A DNA stretch of 64,000 nucleotides. Origin: Bettongia penicillata ogilbyi. Its lineage: Eukaryota; Chordata; Mammalia; Diprotodontia; Potoroidae. Location of the stretch: the NCBI GenBank assembly GCA_023548195.1, contig JAJHZJ010000061.1:2272771-2336770 (forward strand), in the 5' to 3' direction. The notes below the pieces were generated by a model, which worked only from the letters and a program-made list of their open reading frames with translations, did no database searches and had not been told where the DNA came from. The translations under genes and the position numbers were made by a program. Position 1 is the stretch's first letter, and each line of letters opens with the position of its first letter. This document shows, in pieces, positions 35,661 to 47,759 of the stretch.

Positions 35661-38600
35661 CCAAATACAGATGAAGATTACAATAAACCTAAATTTAGTT
35701 TGCTGCATCAAAACAGAAAAGAACTTCAAGTTCTAGATATACATTAAAGTGTTTTTTTTTTTTTTAAGAAAATTGGATAGGCAAATATTTAAATTATTTC
35801 CACAATTAAAAGCGAACACATTTTAAACTAATGCAGTGAATATACGTACATATATTTGTAGTTATTCTTATCTTATTATGAAGGTACAATTGAAAACAGG
35901 AAGAATTTAGTAAATGTGGCATTAGTTACTTCCTTAGTACTATGAAGAATTCTATAGTTACTAGCTATTTCTTCTTGCTTTATTAAAGATCAAATAATGA
36001 GAGGTCATATTTAGGTTTCTGGTAGTACCTGAAATTTGTTTTTGTTTTATGAGGAGATGAACTAAGTATTACAGTCAACATTACTGGAAATAGCTCAAAA
36101 TTATTGAGCATGTATTGATTTCTCTACTGGGAGGCATAAATATCAAAATGTTAAAAAAAGAAAAGGATCACCAAAATAATTTGTCTATTAAGTGAAACAA
36201 AAAAGCATAGATAGCATCCACTTTCATGTTTAAACAAAAGTAACAGAAAGGATTTTTAAAGTCTGCTGGTTACAATCATCAGTGATATCTATCAAGGTCT
36301 TACTACTTTCAGGACACTGAGCTAGGCACTAGGAGATACTCAGCAGCAAGAGAAATTAATAAAAACCTTAATTACATTTAGGTGTGATATTTATAACCAT
36401 TTAAAACTAAATTCAAATTAATATTTCCAAAAAGCTGATATAAAAAGCATACCATTTAATATATATGTATATATGTATTAAGGAATAGTGGCTCCAGAAA
36501 AATTTAAAAGGACTTACTCATGAAAAATAAGAAGCAAAATTACTATTTAAACTTGAAAAGACTTTTCCCCAAGGGAACACCACAAGTAGATTGTCAATTA
36601 TGTCATAAATGTTTTTTTCCTTTATAGTACACTTGGGTTTTCAAGTCCATATTTGGTGAATAAAGTATAAAAATTCTTCATTTGTCTAATTCATATAAGT
36701 ATACTAACATAACTTTATTATCATCTCCCTTTGGGGAAATGGTCATGAAAACCATAAACTGTTGGTCAAACAAGTACTTTCAAAATAAATTATTTGTTAT
36801 ATATGACATAAATAAGGGATTTAAATAATTGCTAAATAATTGCTATCCCTGAATTAAGATACTGTATATACAGTAATTTATTTTGCTTAAAACCATTAAT
36901 TCTAAGTATGCCAATATAAATTTTTAACCGTATCAAGATGAGTGCTCATGCTCTTCAGATAACCGTGTGTAAAAGTTTCATGAGACTAAGGTGAAGAACA
37001 CCAAAATTATTCCAACTGGCAAAGTAAATGAAACATTAGTCACTGACTATAATGTTAGTTAAGTATTTAAGAAAATAAAGGTGGAGCTACAACTTTACTT
37101 CCACTGGACTCTCAAATTTTCTAAGATAAATGAAAATACAAAAATTCTTTACTTTTGTATCTCTAATTTAGACACGTACGTCTTAAAACATACATAATTA
37201 CGTAAGCATTTACTTCCAGTACTGCTTCTCTTGACCATTTTTGTCCAAACATTCATTATTGAAATATTATTGAATTATTGAAAATGAAACATTATTGATA
37301 CAAATTAGTATCACTGATTAGTGAGTATGTTTAAATAATTGTTTATGAAGAAGATCAAAATTAGGCAAATTATACATTTTATAATATATATAATCATCAG
37401 TTCAAAAACAATGGCTAAAATATTTATGATTTAATAAACTAATTTTATGCTTTTCTCCATTTAGATGATTTTGTTATGTTGAGTATAACATAATAAAAGT
37501 AATTTAATCATTTTATAGTTTCTGTACTTTCTTAGACTTATAATTTCATTTTTCTATCACTTAGAATACTGGATTATGAGATCTTTCATTAAAAAATTGA
37601 CCTCGAAAACTATAAATTTTGAATGGAAAAGGACATACAGTTACTGGAAACTGATCATCACAGAGCTATATTCTCAAGGTCAACACTGAGTATTTCTACT
37701 TGCCTAATAACATACAGCATGAAACAATAATGAGAGTTCTTTAGTCCTGAATGATCTACTACACATGTAGTAGAATAAACATAAATTCTTACTTATTCTA
37801 TACTTTTCTCTGGATATAATAAGAAAGGAGAATTTTGGATAGTTGCTAAAGCTTAAAATATGTATACAAACTGGGAGAGGTTTGTATTAAGGTACACCTA
37901 ACTTGTTGTAATTTATTTATAAAAGAGCCATATGAACTATGTCCCTATCTGAATACTCCTAAAATTTGGAAACAAAATATAAATAATTAAACTGATTACT
38001 GTGGAATATATATGAAATATTGGTATGCATGAACTCAACTTTGGTTTCATTATGTTCAATAAATCAGAAGCTTTAACATAAACTATTATTGAAAACTGTT
38101 ATTAAGAAGTTTTAGAGGCATTCACCTTATATTGTAATGTGACAAATATGTATTTATGATATGATAATTTTAATATTAATGATGAAATTCAGAAGTCTAA
38201 TGAGCCTCTGTTTATACTCCCAAGTGAAATGGGGAACTGAGGCATTATCCACTTAATTTGAGTGAGAAAAAACAAAAACCTGACAAATATCAAGATAGGT
38301 GAAGCAACTGTGGGGCTTTAACAAAATCAGATCTGGGTAACTGCTTCAATTCTTCACTTGCGTTTTACAGAAAAGACATTTCTAAACTGAATCTTTAATA
38401 GGTAAATTATTATCACTTCAGCATTTGGTACTACCAATAGAAAATCTGATATTCATCATGGGAAAAAGGATCTAGAAAAACAAATAAAGAGATAATTATG
38501 TACATCTCTTGTTGTGTATATGAGTGAAAAGGTAAAGTTAAATACTGATGATCCAAACAAAGAAATTCCACCCTGAAATATATCTTTAGTCATACTTAGT

Positions 38601-40359
38601 TAGATAATTCAGGTGAAGAAATGTTGAAGGTACTTAACTTTTTTTTGAGATATTTGACTTGTTTCTATATTTTTTCATAGGCTTGGCAAAATAAACATGC
38701 TTCTATAGACCATGATGTCATCCATGTGGGTCTTCCTTTAGTCAGTACAAAATCAAGAAACAATCACTTTAGAAAACTATTAGAACTTTTAAAGGTTTCA
38801 GACTATTTTTGTTTCAAATGTTCTTATATTACATGCCACAGTGGGGATGGGGGAAAGTGAAGGTGCTATCAAATTGAATTTTCAGAAGAGATCCCTCTAC
38901 TTTACTTTATGTAATATGACACATAAAGAAAACTCCCCACAAATATCTGTCTTAAATTTCTCTAGTGTAACAAAAAATGTATTGTGGCTGGCAGAACAAA
39001 ACAGACGAAATAGTCTGAATGTATTTTAAAAAGAAATATGAAAGGTGGGGTGGGTGAAAGAAAGAACGGAAATAGGATCTATTCAATGAGCCTTCAAAGC
39101 CACTCCAGCAGTAGGGATAAATAATTTAATAAACTCAACTTCATATTCTTTTTCATCTCCTTGGTGCAATAAGCAGATATTAAAAAAAGCCTTTAAATTC
39201 ATGGATACTGGTATACAGAATCATAGCCAGCCATAATGAAAAAAAAATGCAGGAAGCAATATCTCTACAAGCACTTAACATATATGTGCATATGCTCTAA
39301 CTAACCATTATTTTTTCCCCACATGAAAAGACACTATTGTGGAAATTTATGAGCCTGAAACTCAATTTTTCAAATTAGGTTTATTAAAACACAGAAACCT
39401 TTTATTCATACATTCCTCAACATAATTGGGCTTTTTCTGTATGTATGCACTAATAAGGTGGCTATTTACATGTCACTTTGTCTACAGCATGTATGTACAA
39501 AGGACTCGATAATGGGGGAAGGGATAACTAGGGAATCATACGTCAGGAAATATACCTTTTTTTCTGTTTCATACACTTAAAGTTTTTGAAAATAAAACCA
39601 TTTTAATTATACTAATATTAATATAACCTATGATGATAAAATGGCATGTGAATGCTAACTCTAAATGCCACATTTTTAAAATGTTAGACCACAGGGTCAT
39701 AGAAAGAAAAAATTCTAAAATGGAGTCTGTTATACCTCAAGGTCCTAAATACCATACAAATGTAAACATTTCAGTCATTAAATCATGAGATTCTTGTCCT
39801 CCCTTCAATTAGGTCGGTTTTCAACAATTATCATTCTATTATTAGCTCATGTCAAGAATGTCTGCATGCATACCATTTAAAACAATTCAGCATTTATTTC
39901 TTCAAGCTGGAGATCTTAATAAGCAGACTTTTGCTGCAATACTAACAATTAAACGCTCCCAAATTTTAAGCAAAAATATTTATAATTTTAAAAAATCATT
40001 ACTGAAGATATACCAAAGATAATTGTTATAAGTTCATCAAGTATGTTGAAGCATTTTATGTTATCTTGGTATACTATTCTACAACTTTAAAAGTTTATTT
40101 CAGAGGTGAAGTACATCTTTTAAAAGAAATGACTTGTATAAAATGTTTCAATATCCAAAACATGGGAAAAAACATTTTAACTGAATTAATGAATAAACCA
40201 ATATGCCATCAACTCTATAGTTTAGCATCCCCCCTTCATGGGACATTACAGTTATTAGAGAAATAAGATCCACTACTTCAGTGAAGACTTTAATTTTCTT
40301 TTCTGCAATGACTGGTGTCTAAGATCAACTGAAAGGTTTTTGCTACACAAGGCAATTCA

Positions 40360-40720
40360 TTTCACGTGTTCATTGTAACAGAAAATCACTGTGTTGCAGC
40401 AACAAGCAGGACTTGCGCAGGAGTAATATTACAGGTCGCCTGGTTCACCAACAGTGACAGCAGCAGATCTGTGAATCTTGTGTTATGTAAATCACTGTCA
40501 GCTCCATATGTGAAGGGTGCTCAGAAAAGCAGTTCAGAAAACAGCAGCAGACTCACTTTTCTTGAAACTGAATTACTTCACTTTCCTGGAATACACTTTG
40601 ACTAACAAGTTACCCCAGTCCCTTCTCACTCTCCATTTTTCTTTCTCAAAGTGCAAATCGTTAGTGAAAAGCCCCAGGTTGCACCAATTAGTTTGCACAA
40701 AATGTTTCGTTATTTAGCTT
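40360..40720. promoter_or_regulatory. candidate conserved non-coding element
   Basis: Repeat-free, balanced-composition block about 3 kb upstream of the MAB21L1 promoter. It contains TTCACGTGTT (an E-box), AGTAATATTAC and several CAGCAG runs. Position and composition suggest a proximal enhancer; there is no direct proof. Confidence 0.25.
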
Positions 40721-43302
40721 CATTTTAACCCAATTAGGCCGAATAGGCTAGAGAGCCTCTAAGATCTACCACCTGCGTGTCTGGGTTTTTCAGAAGGTCT
40801 ATGGCTCCCGCCCACTGCATCCCCATCGTGTTTCACATTAAACCCAATCGGAGGGCTTACTGAGCATGGATACAAACATATTAAATCACCCCAGTAGGTG
40901 TTAATGTCTCCCAAAACTGCCCAGGAGATTTATCTGCCCCCATATTCCATCATATCCAGAATCAAACGTGTTCATTTCCAGGTGGCCAAAAAAAGGTCAA
41001 AACCAAAACTTAAATTATAATAGAGAAATATACAGAAGAGTCTATGGATGTCTGGGTGTTCTTGAAAAATAAAGTAACTTCATTTTACTTTGAGTTAGGA
41101 AAAAAAGCTGATAGATTTCAACTGTTAAGTAGCTAAAAACTGAAATATTCAAGGGAATTTGTGTTGGGTTTGGTTTACGTATGACTGCAGGCAATTGAGG
41201 TAAGTACAGTTAAGGGAAAAATAGGAAGGAGAGGGGATGGGAAAACTGGCAGGCAACTAGGAAAGTGGCAGGGCATGAGACCAGCAGAGACAGAGAAAAG
41301 ACTCGGAAGAGAGAGACAGAGGCAGAGATGCAGAGGCAGAAACAGATGAACAGACAGGGAGGGAGGTAAGCAAAAAGAAGCAAATAGGTGTAGGACAGTT
41401 AGCAAGCGAGGAGGATGGGGTGAAGGACTGGAGAAGCAGAGGAAAAAAAAGCAAAAGACAGCCAAGAGGGGCTGGCACTACTAAAGGCAGCTTCTTCCTT
41501 TTCCCTGAGAGGCAAAAGCACTTTGTTAGTCAGAACTTCTGCTCTCATTTGTCTTCTCTCCACTCCTCTTCTTTCTATAAAAGGTAGTCCTGTTTCACTA
41601 GTAACTAAAAATTAGGCAAAAATGATGAGTGTTTTTAAACCCAATTTCCAGTTCTACCACAAGGAATAGTTCTTGAGTAAGGAGATCTATGGATGTCAGG
41701 AGCCCAGGATTCGTTTTATAATTTCCATCTAGTAACAGAATTTATCAGGATTCTCTACAGATTATCTCTACAGATTACCAGAGAGGGCAAAGAATATATG
41801 GCTTTGTGATCTTAAAAAAAAAGTGTAAAAAAATAAGTTTCAAAATCTGAACAGTTAACATTTTTGTTTCGTAGGAATAGTCTAATACAAATAGGGAAGA
41901 TCTCCTGAGACCAGTTACCTATAAATGGGGGTAGAGGGAGGGAGAGGGAAGGGTGTTTGTCCACGGGGAAGAGGCAAATGAACTATTTTAAACTGGGAAA
42001 GAAAAAAATTAAAAAGTAGCTTCCCATTAAATGTAATTGAATGTGATTGGAAATTTGGGTAATTCAAAATCCATTCCAAGTTTTAAAATACAATGGAGAA
42101 CCCTATTGGGCATTCCTTCAGTTTGATGCACTTTGCCAAAACAAAACAAGACCCAAACCCAGCAAAACTGTAAGAGATGTTTTCTTCTCTCCTGAGTTTT
42201 AAAAAATTTTGATGATTAATTATTTCAAAATTGTCAAAATGAAACATTTGTTTCCTGAGGTTTGTTTCATCTTAAAATATGATAAACTGTTCCTTCTGAA
42301 GAATATCAAAGGAAGCAGAGAGGCTACAAAGTAGAATTTGGCAGTCATTACACTCTGCAAAATCAGGCCACCATTGTGGACACTTAAAAGAGAAGATTCC
42401 TTAAATATAGATATACAGACAAACCCCAAATTCCAAACCTTCAAATTATCAGGTTAGTGATATGCCAGCATATCTGCAATCTCTCTTGTACCCACATTTA
42501 TTACAACAGTTTGAAATAAGTTCACATTAAAATAAGCTATACAGAGAAATAATTTGCTATTTATTTTTCAAGCATTTTCCAAGACTCCATATATATTGCA
42601 TAGCTCAGCATAACAGATAATGATGGAGAAAAGCCTGCAATCACAGAAGAGGAGAAAAAGGGAGTTGGGGGAAAGTCCACTAAGTATCTAACTTTTTTTA
42701 CTGAGTTGATTAATTAGGGACAAAAATCACTAGACTCTTTAACAACTGGGATTTTAAAGATTTGTTTCAACTGCTACAAATTAAAAGTCAAGTAAAGAGC
42801 GTACAAAATATGCATAACTTAAAAAAATCTAACCCAGTGGAAGATGTAAAATGTTATTCAAAAACTATTTCATAGCTACTTACTATCTAAAAAGAAAACT
42901 GCAAATCTGGAAAATTACAAACATCTACAAGGTGAAAAAGAGAAAAATAATCTGACAGCAAACACAAATGAATGAATTTGTCTATGAAAACTCCCTTCTA
43001 GTTCACCAACTGATGATGGATAACCATCAAATACACCTGCAGTCACATTTCAGCCGTAGAGATACAACCAGGGTTTCACTGCAGAAGAGAAGGATTTTGC
43101 CAAGTTCTTTCAAAACGTCAATATGCTTCAAGTAACACCAAAGCTAAGAGATTCCTCTTGATTTCCAAAAGTATCTAGGTAGCCTGGGTGGTTTTCCGCC
43201 GGCAGCAGCCTCCTACCTTTGGTTTTCGTGTCTATATCCAAGAGGGGGGATTAATTAACCGGGTTTGAGCTGAAGTAGGCTGCGGTGACGAGCCCAGTGG
43301 CG

Positions 43303-43337
43303 ATTGGCCGCCCGCCTGCCTGGCCCTGCCTTTATAA
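43303..43337 (+). promoter_or_regulatory. MAB21L1 core promoter (inverted CCAAT plus TATA-like box)
   Basis: ATTGG at 43303-43307 is an inverted CCAAT box, followed by a GC-rich stretch and the TATA-like TTTATAA at 43331-43337. This predicts a transcription start near 43360 and a 5'UTR of about 550 nt. A palindromic TTAATTAA at 43251-43258 is a possible homeodomain site just upstream. The arrangement and distance to the start codon fit a TATA-type promoter for an intronless developmental gene. The start site itself is inferred. Confidence 0.6.
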
Positions 43338-43586
43338 TTTCCACTCGAGTGCATCTGGGCTCTTATACAAACCAACAGCAGCTTCTTCTGACATACACAC
43401 ACACACACATACACACACAGACAGACATCCAACACTTTTACACCATCTGATTAACAGCCTGGCACACACTGTGATTACAGGAAAACATAAATAAATAAGA
43501 AAACAGTTGATTATTTTGACTACTGGAAGAGCTTTTCTGTGTCTCAGTGCAACTTTTGTTTTTATTGCTGGGAAGGTGATCTCTCC

Positions 43587-43616
43587 ATGCGTTTGTCTCA
43601 CACACGGATTCTTTAA
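43587..43616 (+). other. short upstream ORF in the MAB21L1 5'UTR
   Basis: An ATG at 43587 opens a 9-codon frame closed by TAA at 43614-43616, about 300 nt before the MAB21L1 start. It is the only upstream ATG I noticed between the predicted transcription start and the CDS. It could mildly damp translation. It counts only if the TATA-directed start site is right. Confidence 0.4.
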
Positions 43617-43911
43617 AAGAGGGAGAGGAAGAGAGACAGACAGACACAGAGAAAGTGAGCCAGACAGGGGGAGGTGGTGGGGAAAAGTAATCTTTCCCTT
43701 TAAAATCGGCTGGGCTCAAAGATAAAAGGAACTGGAAAACAGCAACCGAGAAACAACAGCTACAACGCATTGGAAAGATTTTTTGGGGGGGTTACGTTTC
43801 AGAGGATAGCAGCCTGTTTCTCCTCTGAAGTTGGCTCCAGCTTTAGCAGCCGCATTGGATCCCACAGCTTATTGTGAGACTCCGGTATACAATCCGGATC
43901 TCTGTCCCAAC

Positions 43912-44991
43912 ATGATCGCGGCCCAGGCCAAGTTGGTTTATCATCTGAATAAATACTACAATGAAAAATGCCAAGCCAGGAAAGCTGCCATCGCCAAAAC
44001 TATCCGAGAAGTCTGCAAAGTAGTTTCGGATGTGTTGAAGGAAGTGGAAGTGCAGGAACCCCGTTTCATCAGTTCTCTCAATGAAATGGACAATCGTTAC
44101 GAGGGTCTGGAGGTCATTTCCCCCACAGAATTTGAAGTGGTGCTTTATCTTAATCAAATGGGGGTCTTCAACTTTGTGGATGATGGTTCCCTGCCGGGAT
44201 GTGCCGTGCTCAAGTTAAGCGATGGGCGTAAAAGAAGCATGTCTCTTTGGGTGGAGTTCATAACAGCCTCCGGTTACCTCTCTGCTCGGAAAATCAGGTC
44301 CAGATTTCAGACCCTGGTGGCTCAAGCAGTGGATAAATGTAGTTACAGGGATGTGGTAAAGATGGTGGCAGATACCAGCGAAGTGAAACTGAGAATAAGG
44401 GATAGGTATGTAGTGCAGATTACCCCAGCTTTTAAGTGCACGGGGATCTGGCCAAGAAGCGCTGCCCACTGGCCACTTCCCCATATCCCCTGGCCAGGAC
44501 CCAACAGGGTAGCAGAGGTCAAAGCTGAAGGGTTCAATCTCTTATCCAAGGAGTGCCACTCTCTAGCAGGCAAACAGAGTTCAGCGGAGAGTGATGCCTG
44601 GGTCCTGCAGTTCGCAGAAGCAGAGAACAGACTACAGATGGGAGGTTGCAGAAAGAAATGCCTTTCGATTCTCAAAACCTTACGGGATCGACACCTGGAA
44701 CTGCCAGGCCAGCCCCTGAACAATTACCACATGAAGACTCTGGTTTCTTACGAGTGTGAAAAGCACCCCCGGGAATCGGATTGGGACGAATCTTGCCTGG
44801 GCGATCGCCTCAACGGAATTTTACTGCAACTTATATCCTGCCTACAATGCAGGCGGTGTCCTCACTACTTCTTACCAAACTTAGACCTCTTTCAGGGCAA
44901 ACCTCATTCAGCTCTGGAAAATGCTGCCAAACAAACGTGGCGACTGGCTAGAGAGATACTTACTAATCCTAAAAGTTTGGAAAAACTTTAG
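43912..44991 (+). CDS. MAB21L1: MAB21L1, Mab-21-like protein 1 (complete, single exon)
   Basis: Uninterrupted 359-codon frame with no intron, the standard length of this family. The protein begins MIAAQAKLVYHLNKYY and ends NPKSLEKL. Residues such as YHLNKYYNEKC and LNEMDNRYEG fit MAB21L1; MAB21L2 has YQLNKYYTERC and LSEIDARYEG. The family has a cGAS-like nucleotidyltransferase fold. E73 and E75 (in PTEFEVV) match the metal-binding acidic pair, but the GS nucleotide-transfer motif of active enzymes is not obvious, and known members show no cGAS activity. E49, R51 and R247, positions mutated in MAB21L2 eye disease, are all present. Loss of human MAB21L1 causes a cerebellar, ocular, craniofacial and genital syndrome. 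The start is the first in-frame ATG, with A at -3; the frame is open upstream to a stop at 43807-43809 but has no other ATG. It lies antisense to NBEA, about 2.6 kb from the NBEA exon. Confidence 0.99.
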   Translation: MIAAQAKLVYHLNKYYNEKCQARKAAIAKTIREVCKVVSDVLKEVEVQEPRFISSLNEMDNRYEGLEVISPTEFEVVLYLNQMGVFNFVDDGSLPGCAVLKLSDGRKRSMSLWVEFITASGYLSARKIRSRFQTLVAQAVDKCSYRDVVKMVADTSEVKLRIRDRYVVQITPAFKCTGIWPRSAAHWPLPHIPWPGPNRVAEVKAEGFNLLSKECHSLAGKQSSAESDAWVLQFAEAENRLQMGGCRKKCLSILKTLRDRHLELPGQPLNNYHMKTLVSYECEKHPRESDWDESCLGDRLNGILLQLISCLQCRRCPHYFLPNLDLFQGKPHSALENAAKQTWRLAREILTNPKSLEKL

Positions 44992-45130
44992 AGGACAATT
45001 TTAACTCGGGCCGAAATGATTCACAAGTCCTGATGAAAATTAAACTTCCTGTTTGAATCACAGTCAAATATTCCACTTGACAATGCAAACAATAGCTTCT
45101 TTAAAAAGGAATTTACCTCTTATGCATCAT

Positions 45131-45172
45131 GGGGGGAGGGGGGTGTGGAGAAAGGGGAAAGAAGGGAGGGGA
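45131..45172 (+). other. G-run cluster in the MAB21L1 3'UTR
   Basis: About 140 nt after the stop codon the mRNA-sense strand has runs of 6, 6, 4, 3 and 4 guanines separated by short purine linkers. This meets the usual pattern for an intramolecular G-quadruplex, in RNA as well as DNA. It may simply be a polypurine stretch. Confidence 0.5.
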
Positions 45173-45819
45173 GAAAATTCAAACTTCAGAGTACTGAGAT
45201 TTCTTTCCAAGGCATTTTTTCATCTCCCCTGAAAAGTCCACAACACCTGGAAACAACTCGGCTGTAAGACAATACGATAGTGACTATGCTGCCTATAGCA
45301 TCAATGGATTATAACAACCTCTGGTGATTTTAGGTACCTCTGTCAGTGAGTAAATGATATTTGGATGTGTCATCGAACAAAAGTCTAATGTACATTTTAA
45401 TTTGTATCAAATATTGTGATCTCACATTGTCTTTGAAAGTGTGGATGTTGTTGTTTTGTGATTTGGTGAACAGAAGTTAAATTGCCATTTTTGGATACTT
45501 CAGGACATTTTCTGCTAATGGACATACCATTTAAAGGTAGATTTTTCTCATGGTACTTTTGTTAACTGTCTTGGAAATTGTCTGAACTTAAAAGTTTACA
45601 TTTTTGTTTCAAATATATTGCTTGTTCTATTCCTAACATTCCATAAATATACTTGAAATGTTATTTAAATATATTCAGAAGAAATTTGGATTCTGCTTAT
45701 ATATAACGCTTGAATATCTGAATTATATATTTGAAAAAATGCACTTGAAATACACTGGAAAATTACTTTTGTGAATTAGATTTTAATTTCTGTTGCTGGT
45801 TTTTATTTAATTACAAGCT

Positions 45820-45825
45820 AATAAA
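45820..45825 (+). other. probable MAB21L1 polyadenylation signal
   Basis: AATAAA lies 829 nt after the stop codon in an AT-rich 3'UTR; a second AATAAA is at 45960-45965. Either could direct 3'-end formation, giving a 3'UTR of about 0.85-1 kb. No transcript data are available to choose. Confidence 0.5.
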
Positions 45826-45992
45826 TGAAGTAAAAGAAAAGTTATGTGCTTCAATTTAGAATTAATTTTTTTATATTTGAAAATTTGTTATGCTTCATTT
45901 TGAAAATTAATCCTACACATTCTTTAACACCTCAGAAAAGTACAAGTGTAATCAGAGAAAATAAATATAAATGAAAACCACTGCAACTTAAA

Positions 45993-47560
45993 CTACTAAA
46001 GATTATAAAACAACTGTCAGTTTCTTCACTAGTAATTATCAGAATAGCAGTATAACTTTTTACAGTGATCAAAATATAATCACATTTAGAAAAGATTTTC
46101 TTATTCAAGTTAGGTTTTCATTAGGAATATTAAAGAAAATTCAGCTCACTAGAGCAAAGGCAATTGAATTTGGCTAATTTTTTGTGAAATTCACCTTAAC
46201 ATTTGAAGCAAAGAATAATACAAATAAAGGGAGATCAAGTCCAGCCTGCAATAAGATCAAGATTACTTCTGACCTACAATAATATTTTGCTTGATAAAGA
46301 TGCCAGCAAAACCCTAAAATCAGAAATCTAACCAGCCTATGCCTAAAGGCAATGATAAAATTCAATACAAATGATGAAAATTATTTAATAGCAGAATCCT
46401 TTTAAAATTATGTGATTTGTTTTGAAAGTAAAAGAGAGAAAAGAATTTGAAGAACATCCTGTTTAAATTAAATATTTATAGTCAACAAGTGCTGAAAAGA
46501 GCAAACCAACTACACACCTTCAGTTAAAAGATTTGCTTCATGATTTTTAGTATGGCAAATATTGTTTCCCAAATGCCAATTCAGTGGTATTTATTTTATT
46601 TGTCTACTCAGTATCTGGGACACTAGACATGACTGGGTTAAGTCACAATTCTATTGGGAATTCATCTTTAAAAATATTGGAATAATTATTTTTGAGAAAT
46701 ATTTTAATGAAAGATCTCTAAACCAATGCAAAAGATTCCTTTCCTACCTCTAATCTCAAATACAGAAAATTCTATTTACAAATGTACTGTGATATAAATG
46801 TGAACAAAAAGCTGGCTACAGAAAACAAAGTACTGTGATACAAGCAAATCCTAATACCTGATCCTCCTCCATAACCCTACTATATAACCAAAATATGATA
46901 ATTTATGTATCTTAAATGTGACCAAGTATTTCATAGTTCCATACATAAATATAAACACCCTTCAAAAATATAGTTTAAAATCGAACAATGAAAAGTCAAG
47001 GCTTTTTGGAAAATCAGTTTTTGAAGCTCTGGGGAAAGCTTAATTCTACAAGTAATACTTTAGGGAATAAAAGTCAATTTGAAAATACAGGTAGAATTAT
47101 CTTTAAGGTTTTTTTTTTTTAAACTTTCAATGTAAGCTTTCAGTAAATGATCCATGTTGCTTCGATTTACACTTTTTTTGGAGGTGGTAGGGGAATTAAA
47201 GGAATTATTACAATTAAAACCCACTCTTAGAGAAAAGCCCATCAAGTCTTTTGAGACAGTATGAGATCGCAGTTACCCCTAGGGATTTCAGGGCAATTGG
47301 CTTAGCTACCAAATCTGCCCAAGTTCATACAAAGACATTCACTGAAAGACTGTAAAACTGTTCCTGCTGTGGTAATAGAGGATTTAAAATTATGAATATA
47401 TTTCACTTTCATCATCTCAACACGAGTTAAAGAACCAGTTGCATATACATTGCACCCATTTCTTTTTACGTATAGAAAGGCAAACATACTTCTTTACCTC
47501 TCACTGGTTGTTTTTAAAAACGAAGCCCACGATCAACATTTTCCTCCATCCTTGTAAAAA
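45993..47560. other. AT-rich sequence between MAB21L1 and the NBEA exon
   Basis: Intron of NBEA on the other strand and sequence downstream of MAB21L1. No repeat or gene recognised; the open frames are short and AT-driven. Confidence 0.5.
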
Positions 47561-47622
47561 GTAATATTATGCCACAAATTCACTAACGGTGGCAGTGGGT
47601 CCATTAGAGTACATGTACTCAC

Positions 47623-47759
47623 TTTGGGGTCGATCTTCTTGAAGGCAGGATCGTCTTCCTCTACCTCAAAGTAAATTTCCGTCGTGGTGATGGAAAGTGT
47701 CCCCTTGGCCACCACCACTGGGGCTATAAGTTGAGCTGGTGTGCTGAGGACCACGGGGC
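47623..47759 (-). CDS. NBEA: NBEA (neurobeachin) internal coding exon, start of PH-like domain
   Basis: A 137-bp exon on the minus strand encodes [19 protein letters not shown] and on to FKKIDPK: 45 full codons preceded by the last two bases of a split glycine codon. On that strand it follows a good 3' splice site (a CCTGAC branch-like motif, then a pyrimidine tract ending CTTGCAG) and ends in AAA followed by GTGAGT, a near-consensus donor. The length (2 + 135) fits a split-codon entry and phase-0 exit. The residues [20 protein letters not shown] favour NBEA over the paralogue LRBA, which has SSELYFEVDEEDPNFKKID. The peptide starts the PH-like domain that packs against BEACH. NBEA is a large A-kinase-anchoring BEACH/WD40 scaffold in neuronal membrane-protein trafficking. 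The next expected exon (VLAYTEGLHGKW) was not found in the window, so the downstream intron is at least 47 kb. Confidence 0.96.

Larger units (their letters stand above)
30801..43180. other. repeat-poor intron upstream of MAB21L1
   Basis: More than 12 kb in which I found only dinucleotide repeats and one short L2 tail (34615-34682), and no credible gene. It is mostly AT-rich, with islands of mixed complexity listed separately as candidate elements. Short open frames here, including the CA/GT-derived ones near 31.4-31.8 kb and the polypurine one near 41.2-41.5 kb, are not genes. Confidence 0.55.

Noticed and set aside
41175..41478. Minus-strand Ser/Leu/Pro-rich frames
   Set aside because: They arise from a polypurine stretch on the + strand, with no protein-like motif.
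43831..43911. N-terminal extension of MAB21L1 from a TTG codon
   Set aside because: The family protein starts at MIAAQ and is 359 residues; the upstream frame has no ATG. It is kept only as a low-interest observation.
43843..44723. Three open frames antisense to MAB21L1
   Set aside because: They are shadows of the strong coding frame on the + strand.
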